Positions 31,098 through 40,997 are shown, counted from the stretch's first letter. The stretch: DNA of 64,000 nt from Streptomonospora alba (GCF_000826685.1 NZ_JROO01000029.1:62001-126000), one strand, 5' to 3'. Notes: generated from the sequence alone by a model not told the origin. Numbers and translations: made by a program.

Positions 31098-31846
31098 CTA
31101 CCTGCTATTTTATCCGCCGGATCTCGGGGCCCGAGGGTCGTTCCCGCGATGTCGGTCGATCAGCGCAACGCGGTGGACAATCTGATGCTGCTGTGCCCTT
31201 CCTGCCACAGCAGGATCGATAAGAACTCGGGCGCCGACTATTCGCCGGAGGAACTCCGTACTGTCAAGGAGCGGCACGAGTCCTGGACCCGCGCGCTCCG
31301 CAGGGCTGGCGCGGCCGGAACATCCGCTACCCCCACATCGACTTCGTCAACCTGCCCCGCATCGCGATGCTGCCCGGCGGGGAAGAACTCCTGCGGATCT
31401 GCGACGAGATCGGCCTGGATCCCGAGAGAGCGTTCCGCAACCAGGGAGCGCGGTCGGGCGTCTTCGCCAACCGCGCTCGAGCGGTATTCGAGAACTGGGG
31501 CGAGCGCGCAGTGGACCTCGACCCGTCCGCCCCGATCCAGGTGCAGCCGGGAATGGTGGTCGCGTTCGACTCCCCGATGCGGGCCCACAACGTCAAGCGG
31601 GCGCGGCAGTCGGCCCCCGTCAGCGGCTCCATCAAACGCGATCCGCATCTACGGTTCGCCTATGGCGACCGGACCGTCGCCGTCCGCTTCGACCCGATCG
31701 GGCTGACCACAACGACCTCCCTGACGACCCTGGGAACGGCAGAGAAGGAAGATGTGACCTATGCGGGGCTCGGGACAGTCGTCGCGGCCACCCAGGACCA
31801 GATCCATATTTCGGGTGTCTTGCAGCGGCTGTGGTTCCGCCGGTAA
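31098..31846 (+). pseudogene. HNH-endonuclease-domain protein, truncated and frameshifted
   Basis: The first frame carries the C-terminal half of an HNH motif, NAVDNLMLLCPSCHSRIDK then YSPEELRTVKERHESWT. A 1-nt shift near 31,300 leads to a second long frame, NIRYPHIDFVNLPRIAMLPG through to a stop at 31,846, with good coding character. The first half of the HNH domain is missing exactly where sequence from the tRNA scar begins, so the N-terminus was probably lost in the recombination. Function before decay: possibly a restriction-type DNA endonuclease. Confidence 0.6.
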
Positions 31847-32125
31847 GGCGGTCTCGCTCAGTCATGTCCGAGCGGCCCGATCGCACGCGGGTACCAGGCC
31901 CCGCGGCGGCGGCCGACTCCGGCCATCAGCGTCCTGTGCCCGATGCCGTCCACTGGTCGACACGCTGAACGACGCCTCGGCCCTGTGCCCGGGATCGGCC
32001 GGAGGGGTGTGCATCATCGGCGGAGGTGCAGCGAGCATCTCGACCACGAAGTTCCTGGCCGGGCGCATGTGGGTGCCCCAGGTGTGGCACGCCACCGCCC
32101 CCACCGGCTGCTGCCTGAACAGCCC

Positions 32126-32740
32126 TCATTCTGCGCTCGTCGAGTTCTGGAGAACGGCGGAGACCGCGGTAGCAAGCGTCTCCTCTTCGGCCTGCGAGAG
32201 TGCATCAATCGCGGGAAGCGCTCTTTGTAGTGCGAGGCCTTTGAGAACGGTTCCGAGGAAGCGCGCATGCCGAGGCGCTTCGGACCGCGAAAGGAATCCC
32301 TCGTCCGCCAGTGTGTTCAGCCATCCCTCGATGCGCCGCTGGCCATCGCTTTCGATCGAGAGGTAGGCCTCGCGTACCGCTGGTGTCTGTTCGACGGCGA
32401 CGAAGGTGCTGATGGTCGTGAGCATGGCGTCACGTGCCTGCTGGCCTGCGCCGGCCTGGACCAGTACCTGGCGGAGGCTTCGAAGGAGGCGCTCGTGTGC
32501 GGGCAGCGATGCGTCGAGCATCCACTCCGCGGGGGCCAGCCAGTCGCCGATGCGCTCCATGACCTGGTCTCTGAGCTGCTGTTGCGTGGGGAAGTGGTGG
32601 CGCATCGATCCGATGCTGACCCCGGCACGGGCAGAGACGGCCCGCACGCTCAGGCGTGCGGTGACGCCGCCCTCGGCGATGATCATCGCAGCTGCGACGA
32701 GGATCCGCTCACGGGTATCGAGCGGTGACCGTTCAGTCAT
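32126..32740 (-). CDS. TetR-family transcriptional regulator
   Basis: 204 aa. N-terminal helix-turn-helix LSVRAVSARAGVSIGSMRHH (about 29-48) followed by FPTQQQLRDQVM, then an all-helical ligand domain. It is divergent from the small membrane protein and CPBP protease genes, with a 30-bp imperfect palindrome between them that is a likely operator. The ligand is unknown. Upstream SD-like AGGAGG precedes the ATG. Confidence 0.85.
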   Translation of the reverse strand: MTERSPLDTRERILVAAAMIIAEGGVTARLSVRAVSARAGVSIGSMRHHFPTQQQLRDQVMERIGDWLAPAEWMLDASLPAHERLLRSLRQVLVQAGAGQQARDAMLTTISTFVAVEQTPAVREAYLSIESDGQRRIEGWLNTLADEGFLSRSEAPRHARFLGTVLKGLALQRALPAIDALSQAEEETLATAVSAVLQNSTSAE

Positions 32741-32759
32741 ATCGACCTCCTGTTGCCCA

Positions 32760-32789
32760 CTAGTATACCGTGCTAGTACGGTGTACTAG
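32760..32789. promoter_or_regulatory. TetR operator candidate CTAGTATACCG-N8-CGGTGTACTAG
   Basis: Arms 32760-32770 and 32779-32789 match at 10 of 11 positions around an 8-nt centre that itself repeats CTAGTA. It lies 20-49 bp upstream of the TetR start and 44 bp upstream of the divergent gene. It stands out as AT-rich in a GC-rich neighbourhood. Confidence 0.65.
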
Positions 32790-32832
32790 CTTGCGGCGAG
32801 TCCGCAGCGCACGCTTGAAGCCAGGGGGAGCA

Positions 32833-33483
32833 ATGATCGATCGCCTACAGAAGCGCCTTGCCCTTGCGCGTGCCGAACCAGGGGACGGTCGCGATCTTGC
32901 GCGGTACCGGTGGTGGCAGGTCCCCGGTCGCGCGCTGTTCCACCTGGATCCGGGCGGCTCGGGCCCACCGGTTCATTACACGGTGGACGTGAGGCATTGG
33001 GGGAACCAGGCCGCCGGAACCGTGCAGGCGCAACTCTTCCGCGACGGGCGGCAACAGGCCGTCAGCAAACTGCCCGCAGCCTTTGCCGTCGAGGGCGGGG
33101 TGATCGAGGTTGCGATGAGCGCTGTGGGGATGAAGCGCTGCCACTACGTGCCCCACCACGGTGCCGCACGACAGCTACGCCCCGATCCTCGATCTGCCGA
33201 GGGCCTGCGGGCGCGCTTCGAAGACCGCCACCCCGTGGCCAGCCGATGGGTCGGTGTCGCCTCCGTCATGACCCTGACGGCCGGTGTCGGGCTTTTGGTG
33301 TTACAGGTTATCGACCCGCTATCGAATGTGCCGCCGGTCGAGGAGCATTTCGGTCATATCGAGGCGCCGTTCACGCTTCCGCTCTGGTTGAACACCGCTT
33401 CGGCGGTGCTGGCGGCGACAGCAAGCACGGAGCGGGCGTTGAGACTGCGCTACCGCTGGTGGATCGACGCGATTGGGAACTGA
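32833..33483 (+). CDS. hypothetical protein with C-terminal membrane segments
   Basis: 216 aa. ATG 32833 is preceded by GGGGGAG. The first ~135 residues are soluble-looking and contain YRWWQVPGRALFHLDPGG. Two hydrophobic segments follow near 141-160 and 180-195, and the protein ends RYRWWIDAIGN, so YRWW occurs at both ends. No family is recognised. The stop is 2 nt before the ATG of the CPBP protease gene, so the two are co-translated. Divergent from a TetR gene that probably represses both. Confidence 0.7.
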   Translation: MIDRLQKRLALARAEPGDGRDLARYRWWQVPGRALFHLDPGGSGPPVHYTVDVRHWGNQAAGTVQAQLFRDGRQQAVSKLPAAFAVEGGVIEVAMSAVGMKRCHYVPHHGAARQLRPDPRSAEGLRARFEDRHPVASRWVGVASVMTLTAGVGLLVLQVIDPLSNVPPVEEHFGHIEAPFTLPLWLNTASAVLAATASTERALRLRYRWWIDAIGN

Positions 33484-33485
33484 TC

Positions 33486-34370
33486 ATGCCTTTCAATGAC
33501 AATGGAACTAACACGCGGCGATTCGGGGCGCACCTCTCCCTGAGCCGGTGGAAGCCGATTATCGTGATCGCCATCCCCCCGATCGCGATGATCGCATTGC
33601 AGATCGCCTTGTTCCAGGTGGCCGGGCTGATCGACGGAAGCAGCGGTCAGTCCGGGAAAGTTACTCCACTGCAACTGCTCGCAGTGAACCTCAGCATGAG
33701 CCTCACCGGTTTGCTCGCCGTGCCGCTCATTGCGCGGCTGGCGAACGTTCCCTGGCGTGTGGTGCTGAGCTATCCGCGGAAATTCGACCGCCGTCGCCTC
33801 GCTGTGTACTTGCTCTGGGCGCTTTTGTTCACCGTTCTCGGAAACGCGGGATTGGCGACCTTTGCTCTCGATCACACCCCTTGGGTGGGATTCGGTATCA
33901 CCGGAACCACGATAGCTCTGCTCGTGGTCATTTTGTTGACCACTCCGTTCACGGCGGCAGCAGAGGAGCTCATGTTCCGGGGTGCGATGATGCCGGCCGT
34001 GGCCTCGTGGGTGAGACCCGAGCGACTTGCGCTGGGGTCGGGCGCTGTGGTTTCCAGCTTCGTGTTCGCTGCTTCCCATTTCGCATCGGATCCGTGGCTG
34101 TTCGGCTACCACGTCTTCTTGGGGTTGGCCACGGCTGTGATGGCCATCCGTAGCCAAGGGCTGGAGGCGCCGATCGCGTTCCACGTGGCCAACAACGCCT
34201 TCACCGCGGTCCTGAACGCCTTCCTCGCAGACGGGGGTGCCTTCTCCGTTGAACGCGGCTCCGGATCCGGTGGGCCACATCTGTTCATCCCCGTCGTCTT
34301 TGTGCTGGCAACACTGGTTGTCGTCTGGGTGCGCGAGGGGCGGGCGAGGACGGCGAGCGTGAACGGATGA
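33486..34370 (+). CDS. CPBP-family intramembrane metalloprotease
   Basis: 294 aa with about seven transmembrane segments. The Abi/CPBP motifs are in order: AAEELMFRGAMM (EExxxR, metal-binding glutamates) near 158-169, FAASHF near 196, and HVANNAF near 235. Members are CAAX-protease-like (Rce1) and in bacteria are linked to bacteriocin immunity and regulation. It follows the upstream gene with a 2-nt gap. The partner gene has no known prenylation motif, so the substrate is unknown. Confidence 0.85.
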   Translation: MPFNDNGTNTRRFGAHLSLSRWKPIIVIAIPPIAMIALQIALFQVAGLIDGSSGQSGKVTPLQLLAVNLSMSLTGLLAVPLIARLANVPWRVVLSYPRKFDRRRLAVYLLWALLFTVLGNAGLATFALDHTPWVGFGITGTTIALLVVILLTTPFTAAAEELMFRGAMMPAVASWVRPERLALGSGAVVSSFVFAASHFASDPWLFGYHVFLGLATAVMAIRSQGLEAPIAFHVANNAFTAVLNAFLADGGAFSVERGSGSGGPHLFIPVVFVLATLVVVWVREGRARTASVNG

Positions 34371-34536
34371 GATCGATTCTCTTCGACTGTTCTGGAGCGC
34401 GAAGTAGCCGCCGTATCGGCGGTCGTTTCCGTCTGAGTACAGGTCGTCGCGAGCAGGACGTAGATAGTGACGGGGACGCCGCGCCATGTCGCGCTGCGCC
34501 GGTGGCGGTCGGCCCGTTTCGTTGTGGACCAGCGCT

Positions 34537-34785
34537 GGTGCTGGAGAAGGAGCGGAGCCGACCAGGGTCGTCCGCGCGCTCGGCCTGCACACGCGCAGCG
34601 TCAAGGTGATGAACCGGCGCGGCCTGCCGGATCGGCTCCTCGCGTGCGGCCGGCGGGACCGCTCGGCGGAGGCTTCGCCGGCGTCAGAAAGCCGTCTCCG
34701 GAGCGGCTCGGCACCGCACATCCCTACGTGGTCGCGATCCCTCAGCCCACCACCGACCGCCTGCTGACCAGAGCTGATTCAAAGT
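34537..34785 (+). pseudogene. FAD-dependent monooxygenase fragment (copy 2)
   Basis: DNA encodes LVLEKE, then in another frame [20 protein letters not shown] and NRRGLPDRLLACGRR, then [17 protein letters not shown]. These are the same blocks as the relic at 10,427-10,660 but with a longer middle part and no GxGxxG start. Frameshifts and truncation at both ends show it is dead. It is followed immediately by an IS481 relic. Confidence 0.65.
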
Positions 34786-34796
34786 CGGTGATCGTC

Positions 34797-35055
34797 TTAG
34801 TTGTATGAGGGCTGGAGGTTGGTTACACCGACGTGCAGACGTGAGGCCGGAGGTCGACCGCCGGCGGCGCTGTGGGGCCGATGGTGGTTGTCATGGATGT
34901 TCCAGGTCGCCAGAGCCGCGGCGCGCTCCTCCTCGCTGTCGTAGGCCCGGGCATAGAGCACCTCTTCGGCCATGATCCGCTGGTAGTGCTCGACCTTGCC
35001 GTTGTGGCGGGGCGTGAACGGCTTCGTCCGGCGATGCTTCGTCGAGGCGGTGACC
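34797..35055 (-). mobile_element. IS481-family integrase C-terminal fragment
   Basis: Minus-strand frame ends KHRRTKPFTPRHNGKVEHYQ, then RIMAEEVLYARAYDSEEERA and NHHRPHSAAGGRPPASRL, stop at 34,797. This is the end of the DDE/rve integrase core of an IS481-type transposase, including the catalytic-Glu region (NGKVEH). The rest is lost beyond about 35,055. Confidence 0.75.
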
Positions 35056-35398
35056 ACGCGGGCGCTGGCTCTGCCGATCGGTACGGGGAAGTGCTCGTCG
35101 CGCCCGCCGTGCGGACGGCTTCCTCGGACTCTCGCTCGGAGACCTCCCCTCATGTCGAGCAACGAGGGATCCGAGCTGCCCACGCGATCCGGAACGTCCG
35201 GAGACAACGTCTGCCACCAGCCCTTCTTCGGGCCACGAGGCATGAGACTGTCCTTCCGATATGGAGACCCTTGCGATCCCGCACGGCTCTCGTCGTGTCC
35301 GGTCCCGGTGATGTCGGCGCGATCCGTCTCGTGGATGCCCGCGAGACGGTGCTGGACATCTACTGTCCTTCGGCGTCCCGGGCGGAGTCCGTGGGGTC
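35056..35398. other. 343 bp between IS relic and MerR gene, no gene seen
   Basis: Frames are short and Arg/Ser-rich. A minus-strand segment starting MPRGPKKGWWQTLSPDVPD (35,243) has the look of a transposase N-terminus but fuses into the IS481 frame without coding character, so I leave it unassigned. Confidence 0.3.
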
Positions 35399-36100
35399 TT
35401 AGAGCGCGAGCCGGTACGCCTGGCGCAGCACCTCGACCTGGGCGGGGTTGTAGAGCTCGGTGACCGCCTGGACGAGGTCCTGCAACGAGGTGCGACTGCC
35501 GACGCCCAGCGGTGGGGTCCGCGTGCCCGGGTACTGCTCGTGGATCGTGCGGAGCGCGGGAGCCAGACGCGCGGCGACGGCCCGGATCTCGTCGGCGGTG
35601 GCGTCCGACGCCAGCTCGTCAAAGGCATCGTCGGCCTCCCGGTGGTGCGCGACGATGGCCCGCATGTCCTGCAGGCCCTGCTCGTCGTAGACCCGGGCGC
35701 TGATCATGACCATCGCGCGATCGGCAGGCGTGAGATCGTCCGCGACGTCGGCGAACCCGGCGGGGACGTCGGGATCGGGGCAATGGCGTAGGAGGTCGGC
35801 GATCTCGGCGCGCAGCTCCTGCTGGTGGGCGATGGAGGCGGCGAGCTGGGAATCGAGGGTGCGGAGCGTCTGCGTGAAGGCCTCACCGGATTCCTCGAGC
35901 TCTGCGATGCCCGACAGCGGCATCCCCAGCTCCCGCAGGCGCGCGATCTGCAGCAGGCGCACGAGATGGGAGGTGCCGTACTCCTTGTAGCCGTTCCCGG
36001 CCCGGGCGGGCTCCTCGAGGAGTCCGATCGCGTGATAGTGCCGGACGGTCTTCACAGTCGTGCCCGCGAGCTCAGCGAGCCGGCGCGTGCTCCAGGCCAT
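35399..36100 (-). CDS. MerR-family transcriptional regulator
   Basis: 233 aa from ATG 36100. N-terminal MerR winged helix: TRRLAELAGTTVKTVRHYHA then GLLEEPARAGNGYKEYG, followed by a dimerisation helix and a ~130-residue C-terminal ligand domain. No cysteine cluster of metal sensors is present. Divergent from the S9 peptidase gene across 135 bp, which it may regulate. The two genes form a block lying between two IS481 relics. Confidence 0.85.
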   Translation of the reverse strand: MAWSTRRLAELAGTTVKTVRHYHAIGLLEEPARAGNGYKEYGTSHLVRLLQIARLRELGMPLSGIAELEESGEAFTQTLRTLDSQLAASIAHQQELRAEIADLLRHCPDPDVPAGFADVADDLTPADRAMVMISARVYDEQGLQDMRAIVAHHREADDAFDELASDATADEIRAVAARLAPALRTIHEQYPGTRTPPLGVGSRTSLQDLVQAVTELYNPAQVEVLRQAYRLAL

Positions 36101-36234
36101 CAGCGGTCGCTCAGCAGGTCGGGCATGAGGCCATCCTCCCCGCTCGGACCGGGGAAGGGAAGGCCGTCTTTGACTCTGCCCCCAGGGCATCGTTTTGGCT
36201 GAGGGCACCGATCGCACCTCGCCGAAGGAGCCCC

Positions 36235-38130
36235 ATGACCGTGCGTGCCACGTCCGTCCCCCGCCGATTCGAGGCCGAGGACCTGTTCCGCGACCCCGCC
36301 TTCTCCCACCCCGTGATCTCCCCCGACGGAGCCTGGCTCGCATATTTGGCGCCGGCAGGTGGGCGGAAGAACGTCTGGGTGCGGGGGATCGATCAGGAGC
36401 AGGAGGAGGCCCGCTGCGTCACCCACGACTCCCGACGAGGGATCCTCACCTTCTTCTGGTGCGACGATCCCCGTTGGCTGCTCTACCTCCAGGACACCGA
36501 CGGGAACGAGGATTGGCACCTGTTCCGGGTGGACCTCGAGCATCCCGAGGCCGCACCGCAGGACCTGACCCCTCTGGAGCCGGGGTCGCGGGTGTTCTCC
36601 GCGGAGCCGATGCCCTCTCGGCCCGGGACAGTGCTGGCCACCATGAACCAGCGGCCCGCGCGCCTGGACATGTTCCTGATCGACGTGGGCTCCGGCGAGA
36701 TCACTCTGCTGCACGAGCAGACCGAGGCCGGGGTGGACCTGCTGCTGGACCGGGATGGCGAACCGGCATTCGTCTCCCGGGTCACCGAAGACGGGAGCAC
36801 CGAGTTCTGCACGATCGACCCGGACTCCGGGCAGCAGCGCCTGCTGCTGCGCGCCGGCGGGGCCGAGCAGCCCATAGGGGTCGAGGTGCAGCGCTCCACA
36901 CCCGATGGCACGGGCCTCATCCTGAGCCTCTATCTCGAGGGCGATGACCTGCAGCTGGTGCGCATCGACCGGGAGACCGCGGAGGTGAGCGTGCTGGCCG
37001 CCGTCCCGGGGCGGAGCCTGGACATCATGAGCGTGCTGGCCCCCGGTGTGCTGCCACCCACCCTGTTCACCGATCGTGCGACCGGGGAGATCCTCGCCGC
37101 CCGCTTCACGGGGCCCCGCCCCCACATCGAGGTGGTCGACCCGCGCTTCGCCGAGGTGCACGCGGCGCTGGCCGCGCTCTCGGACGGCGTGCTCGACTCC
37201 CTGAGCTCGGACACCTCCGGGACGCGCTGGGTCGCCACCTTCCTCCACGACCGCGAACCGGAGGCCTGGCTGTACAACCACGCCACCGGCCGCAGCCGCC
37301 GCCTGTTCCAGCCCTACCAGCACCTGGACACCGCACATCTCGCGCCCATGGAGCCGGTCCGGCTCCTCGCCCGGGACGGGCTGCCGCTGCATGGCTACCT
37401 CACCCTTCCCGTCGGCATTCCCGCCAGGAAGCTGCCGCTGGCGCTTGTGGTCCACGGCGGACCGTGGGCGCACGACAGCTGGGGCTTCAGCGCACAGGTC
37501 CAGTTCCTGGCCGACCGCGGCCACGCCGTGCTGCAGGTGAACTTCCGCGGATCCTCCGGCTACGGCAGGCGCCACACCCTCGCAGCGCGCGGCGAGTTCG
37601 CCGGCGCCATGCACACGGACCTCCTGGACGCGGTCGACTGGGCCGTCGACCGCGGCATCGCCGACCCGGACCGCGTGGGGATCATCGGCGGCTCCTACGG
37701 CGGGTACGCCGCTCTCGTCGGTGCGGCCTTCACCCCGGAGCGCTTCGCCGCGGCCGTGGATCTCGTCGGCATCGCGGACCTGTCGAGCTTCCTGCGCAGC
37801 TTCCCGCCCGTGAGCCGTCCGTACATCGCGAGCGGCTGGCTCGCCTACGTCGGCGACCCCGACGACCCCGCGCAGGAGGCGGACATGCTCGCCCGCTCCC
37901 CGATGAGCAGGGTCGACGCGATCACCACCCCGCTGCTGATCGCCCACGGCGCGAACGACGCCCGGGTGCGGCGCGAGGAATCGGACCGGATCGTCACCTC
38001 GCTGCGCGATCGGGGGGTCCCTGTCGAATACCTGCTGGGCCAGGACGAGGGCCACGGCTTCGGCAACCCTGAGAACGAGATCCGCCTGCAGCGCGCGATC
38101 GCCGCGCATCTCGCCCAGCACCTGGCCTGA
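36235..38130 (+). CDS. S9-family prolyl oligopeptidase/acylaminoacyl-peptidase-like hydrolase
   Basis: 631 aa. N-terminal beta-propeller (~1-380) with repeated strand patterns such as HPVISPDGAWLAYLAP, then an alpha/beta-hydrolase domain: HGGPWAHDSWGF for the oxyanion side, nucleophile GGSYGGY with Ser487, Asp575 in HGANDARV, and His607 in DEGHGF. There is no signal peptide, so it is cytoplasmic. It cleaves short peptides or related small amide/ester compounds. The start follows AAGGAGCCCC. Divergent from a MerR regulator. A second, decayed S9 peptidase gene lies 1.1 kb downstream on the other strand. Confidence 0.9.
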   Translation: MTVRATSVPRRFEAEDLFRDPAFSHPVISPDGAWLAYLAPAGGRKNVWVRGIDQEQEEARCVTHDSRRGILTFFWCDDPRWLLYLQDTDGNEDWHLFRVDLEHPEAAPQDLTPLEPGSRVFSAEPMPSRPGTVLATMNQRPARLDMFLIDVGSGEITLLHEQTEAGVDLLLDRDGEPAFVSRVTEDGSTEFCTIDPDSGQQRLLLRAGGAEQPIGVEVQRSTPDGTGLILSLYLEGDDLQLVRIDRETAEVSVLAAVPGRSLDIMSVLAPGVLPPTLFTDRATGEILAARFTGPRPHIEVVDPRFAEVHAALAALSDGVLDSLSSDTSGTRWVATFLHDREPEAWLYNHATGRSRRLFQPYQHLDTAHLAPMEPVRLLARDGLPLHGYLTLPVGIPARKLPLALVVHGGPWAHDSWGFSAQVQFLADRGHAVLQVNFRGSSGYGRRHTLAARGEFAGAMHTDLLDAVDWAVDRGIADPDRVGIIGGSYGGYAALVGAAFTPERFAAAVDLVGIADLSSFLRSFPPVSRPYIASGWLAYVGDPDDPAQEADMLARSPMSRVDAITTPLLIAHGANDARVRREESDRIVTSLRDRGVPVEYLLGQDEGHGFGNPENEIRLQRAIAAHLAQHLA

Positions 38131-38149
38131 GCCGAGCAGGGCGAAGAGG

Positions 38150-38495
38150 ACAGTGGACAACCCGATCCCGACGCCGACGCCGCTGCGCCGGAGGCGTTCC
38201 GCCCGGTTCTCGACCACCTCCGGGACCTCCTGCGCAGGGCTCTCCCGGATGCAGAGGAGATGACGGCGTACAACATGCCAGGATTCGCGGCACGGTCGTT
38301 GCGAGCTACGCGGCGTTCTGCAAGCAGGTCGGGCTGTACTTTCTCGCCCCTGCGATCTCAGCTCATGCCGAAGAGATCGCAGAAGCGGGTCTGAAAGCGA
38401 GCAAGATCGGCGTCACCTTCTCGCCGCGCAAGCCGGTCCCGGATGGTCTCGTGATAAGGCTCGCACGAGCATCACGCAAGCACGTTGACGGCTGA
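38150..38495 (+). pseudogene. DUF1801 (YdhG-like) protein, frameshifted
   Basis: Frame 1: FRPVLDHLRDLLRRALPDAE then EMTAYNMPGF. After a 1-nt shift near 38,285 it continues GTVVASYAAFCKQVGLYFLA, ending RLARASRKHVDG with stop at 38,493. The two parts are consecutive in DUF1801 proteins (FATPAYKVP-like ligand-binding fold). No start codon is preserved. Confidence 0.65.
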
Positions 38496-38536
38496 GGCGC
38501 TTTGCCGCAGATTCGCGTGGCTCCGGCGCTACGAGG

Positions 38537-39265
38537 TGTCAATGTGAGGTCTCAGGACTTCCTTTACCGTTCGTTCTCAGGACACGGTTGACCACCATGC
38601 GGCATGATCACCGGTGAATCGAAGACCGGCGTCGTGGGGCGAGCGTGGATCAGCAAACATTGGCGGAATACCGCTACAGGGCGGTGTGCGAGGTTCTGGG
38701 CGGATCACCGATCGGTGAGGTCGCAGCGCGCTACGGAGCGTCCCGCCAGTCACTGCACACCTGGAAGAACCGGTTCCAACAGGACGGCATGAAAGGCTTC
38801 GCCGACCGCTCCAGGCGCCCCCGCACCAGCCCGAGCCGCATTTCCGCCGAGGTCGAGGCGCTAATCTGCCGGCTGCGACGGGAGCACCCCCGCTGGGGCG
38901 CCCGGAGGATCGGCCACGAGGTCGGCCGACACGGCATCGATCCGGCGCCCTCGCGTGCGACCGTGCACCGCGTGCTGATGCGCAACGGGCTGATCGATGG
39001 CCAGTCTCAACAGCACAAGCGCACCTACAAGCGGTGGCAGCGCCAGGAGCCGATGCACCTGTGGCAGCTCGACATCGTCGGCGGCGTCCCGCTGGCGGAC
39101 GGCCGCCGGTGCAAGATGGTGACCGGCATCGACGATCACTCCCGGTTCGTGGTCATCGCGCAGGTGGTCGCGGTGCCGTCGGCCCGGGCGGTGTGCCAGG
39201 CGTTCACCGCGGCGATGTGCCGCTACGGCGTGCCCGCCGAGGTGCTGACCGACAACGGAGAGCGC
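38537..39265 (+). mobile_element. IS481-family element, 3' truncated
   Basis: The transposase starts at GTG 38645: MDQQTLAEYRYRAVCEVLGG, helix-turn-helix EVAARYGASRQSLHTWKNRF, then rve core LWQLDIVGGVPLADGR (first Asp) and GVPAEVLTDNGE (second Asp). It ends at about 39,265, where the sequence abruptly becomes the antisense of an S9 peptidase gene. The left terminus is likely near TGTCAATGTGAGG (38,537). The catalytic Glu and right end are missing, so it is inactive. Confidence 0.75.
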
Positions 39266-40997
39266 TGCGGCCATGCCCAGATCGCCGTGGGAGTGGTCGA
39301 GGAACGCCTTGCTGCGCACCGGGGTGCCCCGGCCGTCGAGCGCGACGACCGCGAACCCGAGCGCGGCCAGCGCCTCGGGCTCCCCGGTGAACAGGTCGCC
39401 GAACGCCGGTGAGGCCCGGTGGATGTTGGGCCCGGGGTAGGTGTGGTCGACGACGGGGTAGCGCCGCGCCGGGTCGAAGCCGTGCGGGCGCCACAGAAGC
39501 CCGTAGATCGGAGTCTGCCCGTCCGCCGCCGTCGTCCGGAACCGCTCGGGCGGGCTCCAGCCGACCGCCTCCAGCGCGGTCGCGTTCGGAGCCTCGAGTT
39601 CGACCAGCACCTGGCCGTCGTCGCCGAGCACCCTCGTACGGGGCGGGCGACGGTCGAAGCGCGGTCGACGATGTAGTCGCCGCGGGTTGGGCCGACCGCG
39701 TCGTGGTCGAGGTCGTCGTCGGTGACCCGCACGAACCCCCCGCCGTCGAGGTCCACCCGGCAGATCTGACGGACGTAGGGGTCCTCGTTCAGCCCGTTGG
39801 CCAGGAACAGCACCTGGCCGCGCTCCTCGGCGACCCGCAGGACCCGGCGGACCAACCACTGCCCCCCGGTGACCCGTCCGAGCAGCTCGCCGTCGGAGGA
39901 GTAGCGGTACAGGTGACCCCAGCCGTCGCGCTGGGACCACCACAGGATCTCCCCCGAGTCCAGGATGCGTACTCCGGGCGGGGCGTGCAGGTACGGCGAG
40001 GGATCCCCCCGAGTCCGGCCGGTCTCGGTGACCAGCGTCGTCATCGCACCGGTGCCCGGGTCGAGGCGGCGCAGCTCGAGCGTGCGCCCGTCCCGGGACT
40101 GGTGCAGGACGTGGACGGCGTCCTACTTCTCCCCCGACCACCACCGCCGGTCCAGCGTAGGGGGAGGTCAATACCCCCGGCCCGCCGGACGCGGCCACGT
40201 TCTGCCCGGTACGGATGTCGAGGACGTGCCACGTCATCGTCGCCTGGGCTTCGTCGCCGGGCATCGGGTAGCGGATACGGTGTGCCACCGGCCGCCCGCC
40301 GCCGGACGGGGCCGGCCTCCACCAGGACCTGCTCTGGCAGCTCGCGCTGGTCGATCCGGTGGGTGACCAGCCTGGTGGAGTCCGGCGACCAAGCCGCCAC
40401 CAGCACAGAGTCCAGTCCCAGCAGGGGCAGCTTGACCTTCGTGGCCGCTTCGGGAAGCCCGCCGTAGTCCCGGTGCGGCTCGGCGTCGTCGGTGAGCGCG
40501 AACTCCTGCTGCCCGTCCCGGCTGCGCACCCACACGTTGCCGTCCCGCCGGAACGCTACCCACGCCCGGTCCGGCGAGACGATCTCCCCCGGCCCCACCG
40601 GAGGGCTGTCCTCTACCTGCGTGCAGGTCCCGGTGCGATCCGACCACTCCCACCGCGCGTCGAAAGCCGAGAAACGGATCACTTCGGGATTCCGGTCGGG
40701 GACCTCGAACTCCACGGAGGTGAGCGGCAGGTCGTCGGCCTCCACCGCGCGCCCGGACGTCTGTGACAGCGCTGCGGCGAGCCGCTCGTGGTCGAACGCG
40801 TCGCGCCTGGTGCCCGCCGCTGGGTCGACCAGGACGCACCGCGGCCCGGACCAGTACCGGAACCGAGCACCGTCCTCGGACTACTGCGGTACCACCGCGG
40901 CCTGCGGGACCAGTCGGGCCCGGTACGGCGCGAGCATCTGTTCCGCGCGCGCATAGTCGATGTCGGTGAGGTGGATGCGCCCGGCCGGGTCGATCAT
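39266..40997 (-). pseudogene. second S9 (DPP-IV-like) peptidase gene, multiply broken
   Basis: The gene begins at ATG 40997 (MIDPAGRIHLTDIDYARAEQ) with SD AGGAGAAAGG. It has an in-frame TAG about 38 codons later, then a long open stretch with VEFEVPDRNPEVIRFSAFDA and FALTDDAEPHRDYGG. Frameshifts fall near 40,310, 40,130 and 39,660. The last part reads RYPVVDHTYPGPNIHRASPA and VVALDGRGTPVRSKAF, the start of the catalytic domain, and is then cut by the IS481 remnant at 39,265. Nucleophile Ser is lost. This is a clear dead gene. Confidence 0.8.

Noticed and set aside
36100-38217. Long minus-strand frame opposite the S9 peptidase
   Set aside because: The plus-strand gene has the full catalytic triad and propeller; the opposite frame has no motif.
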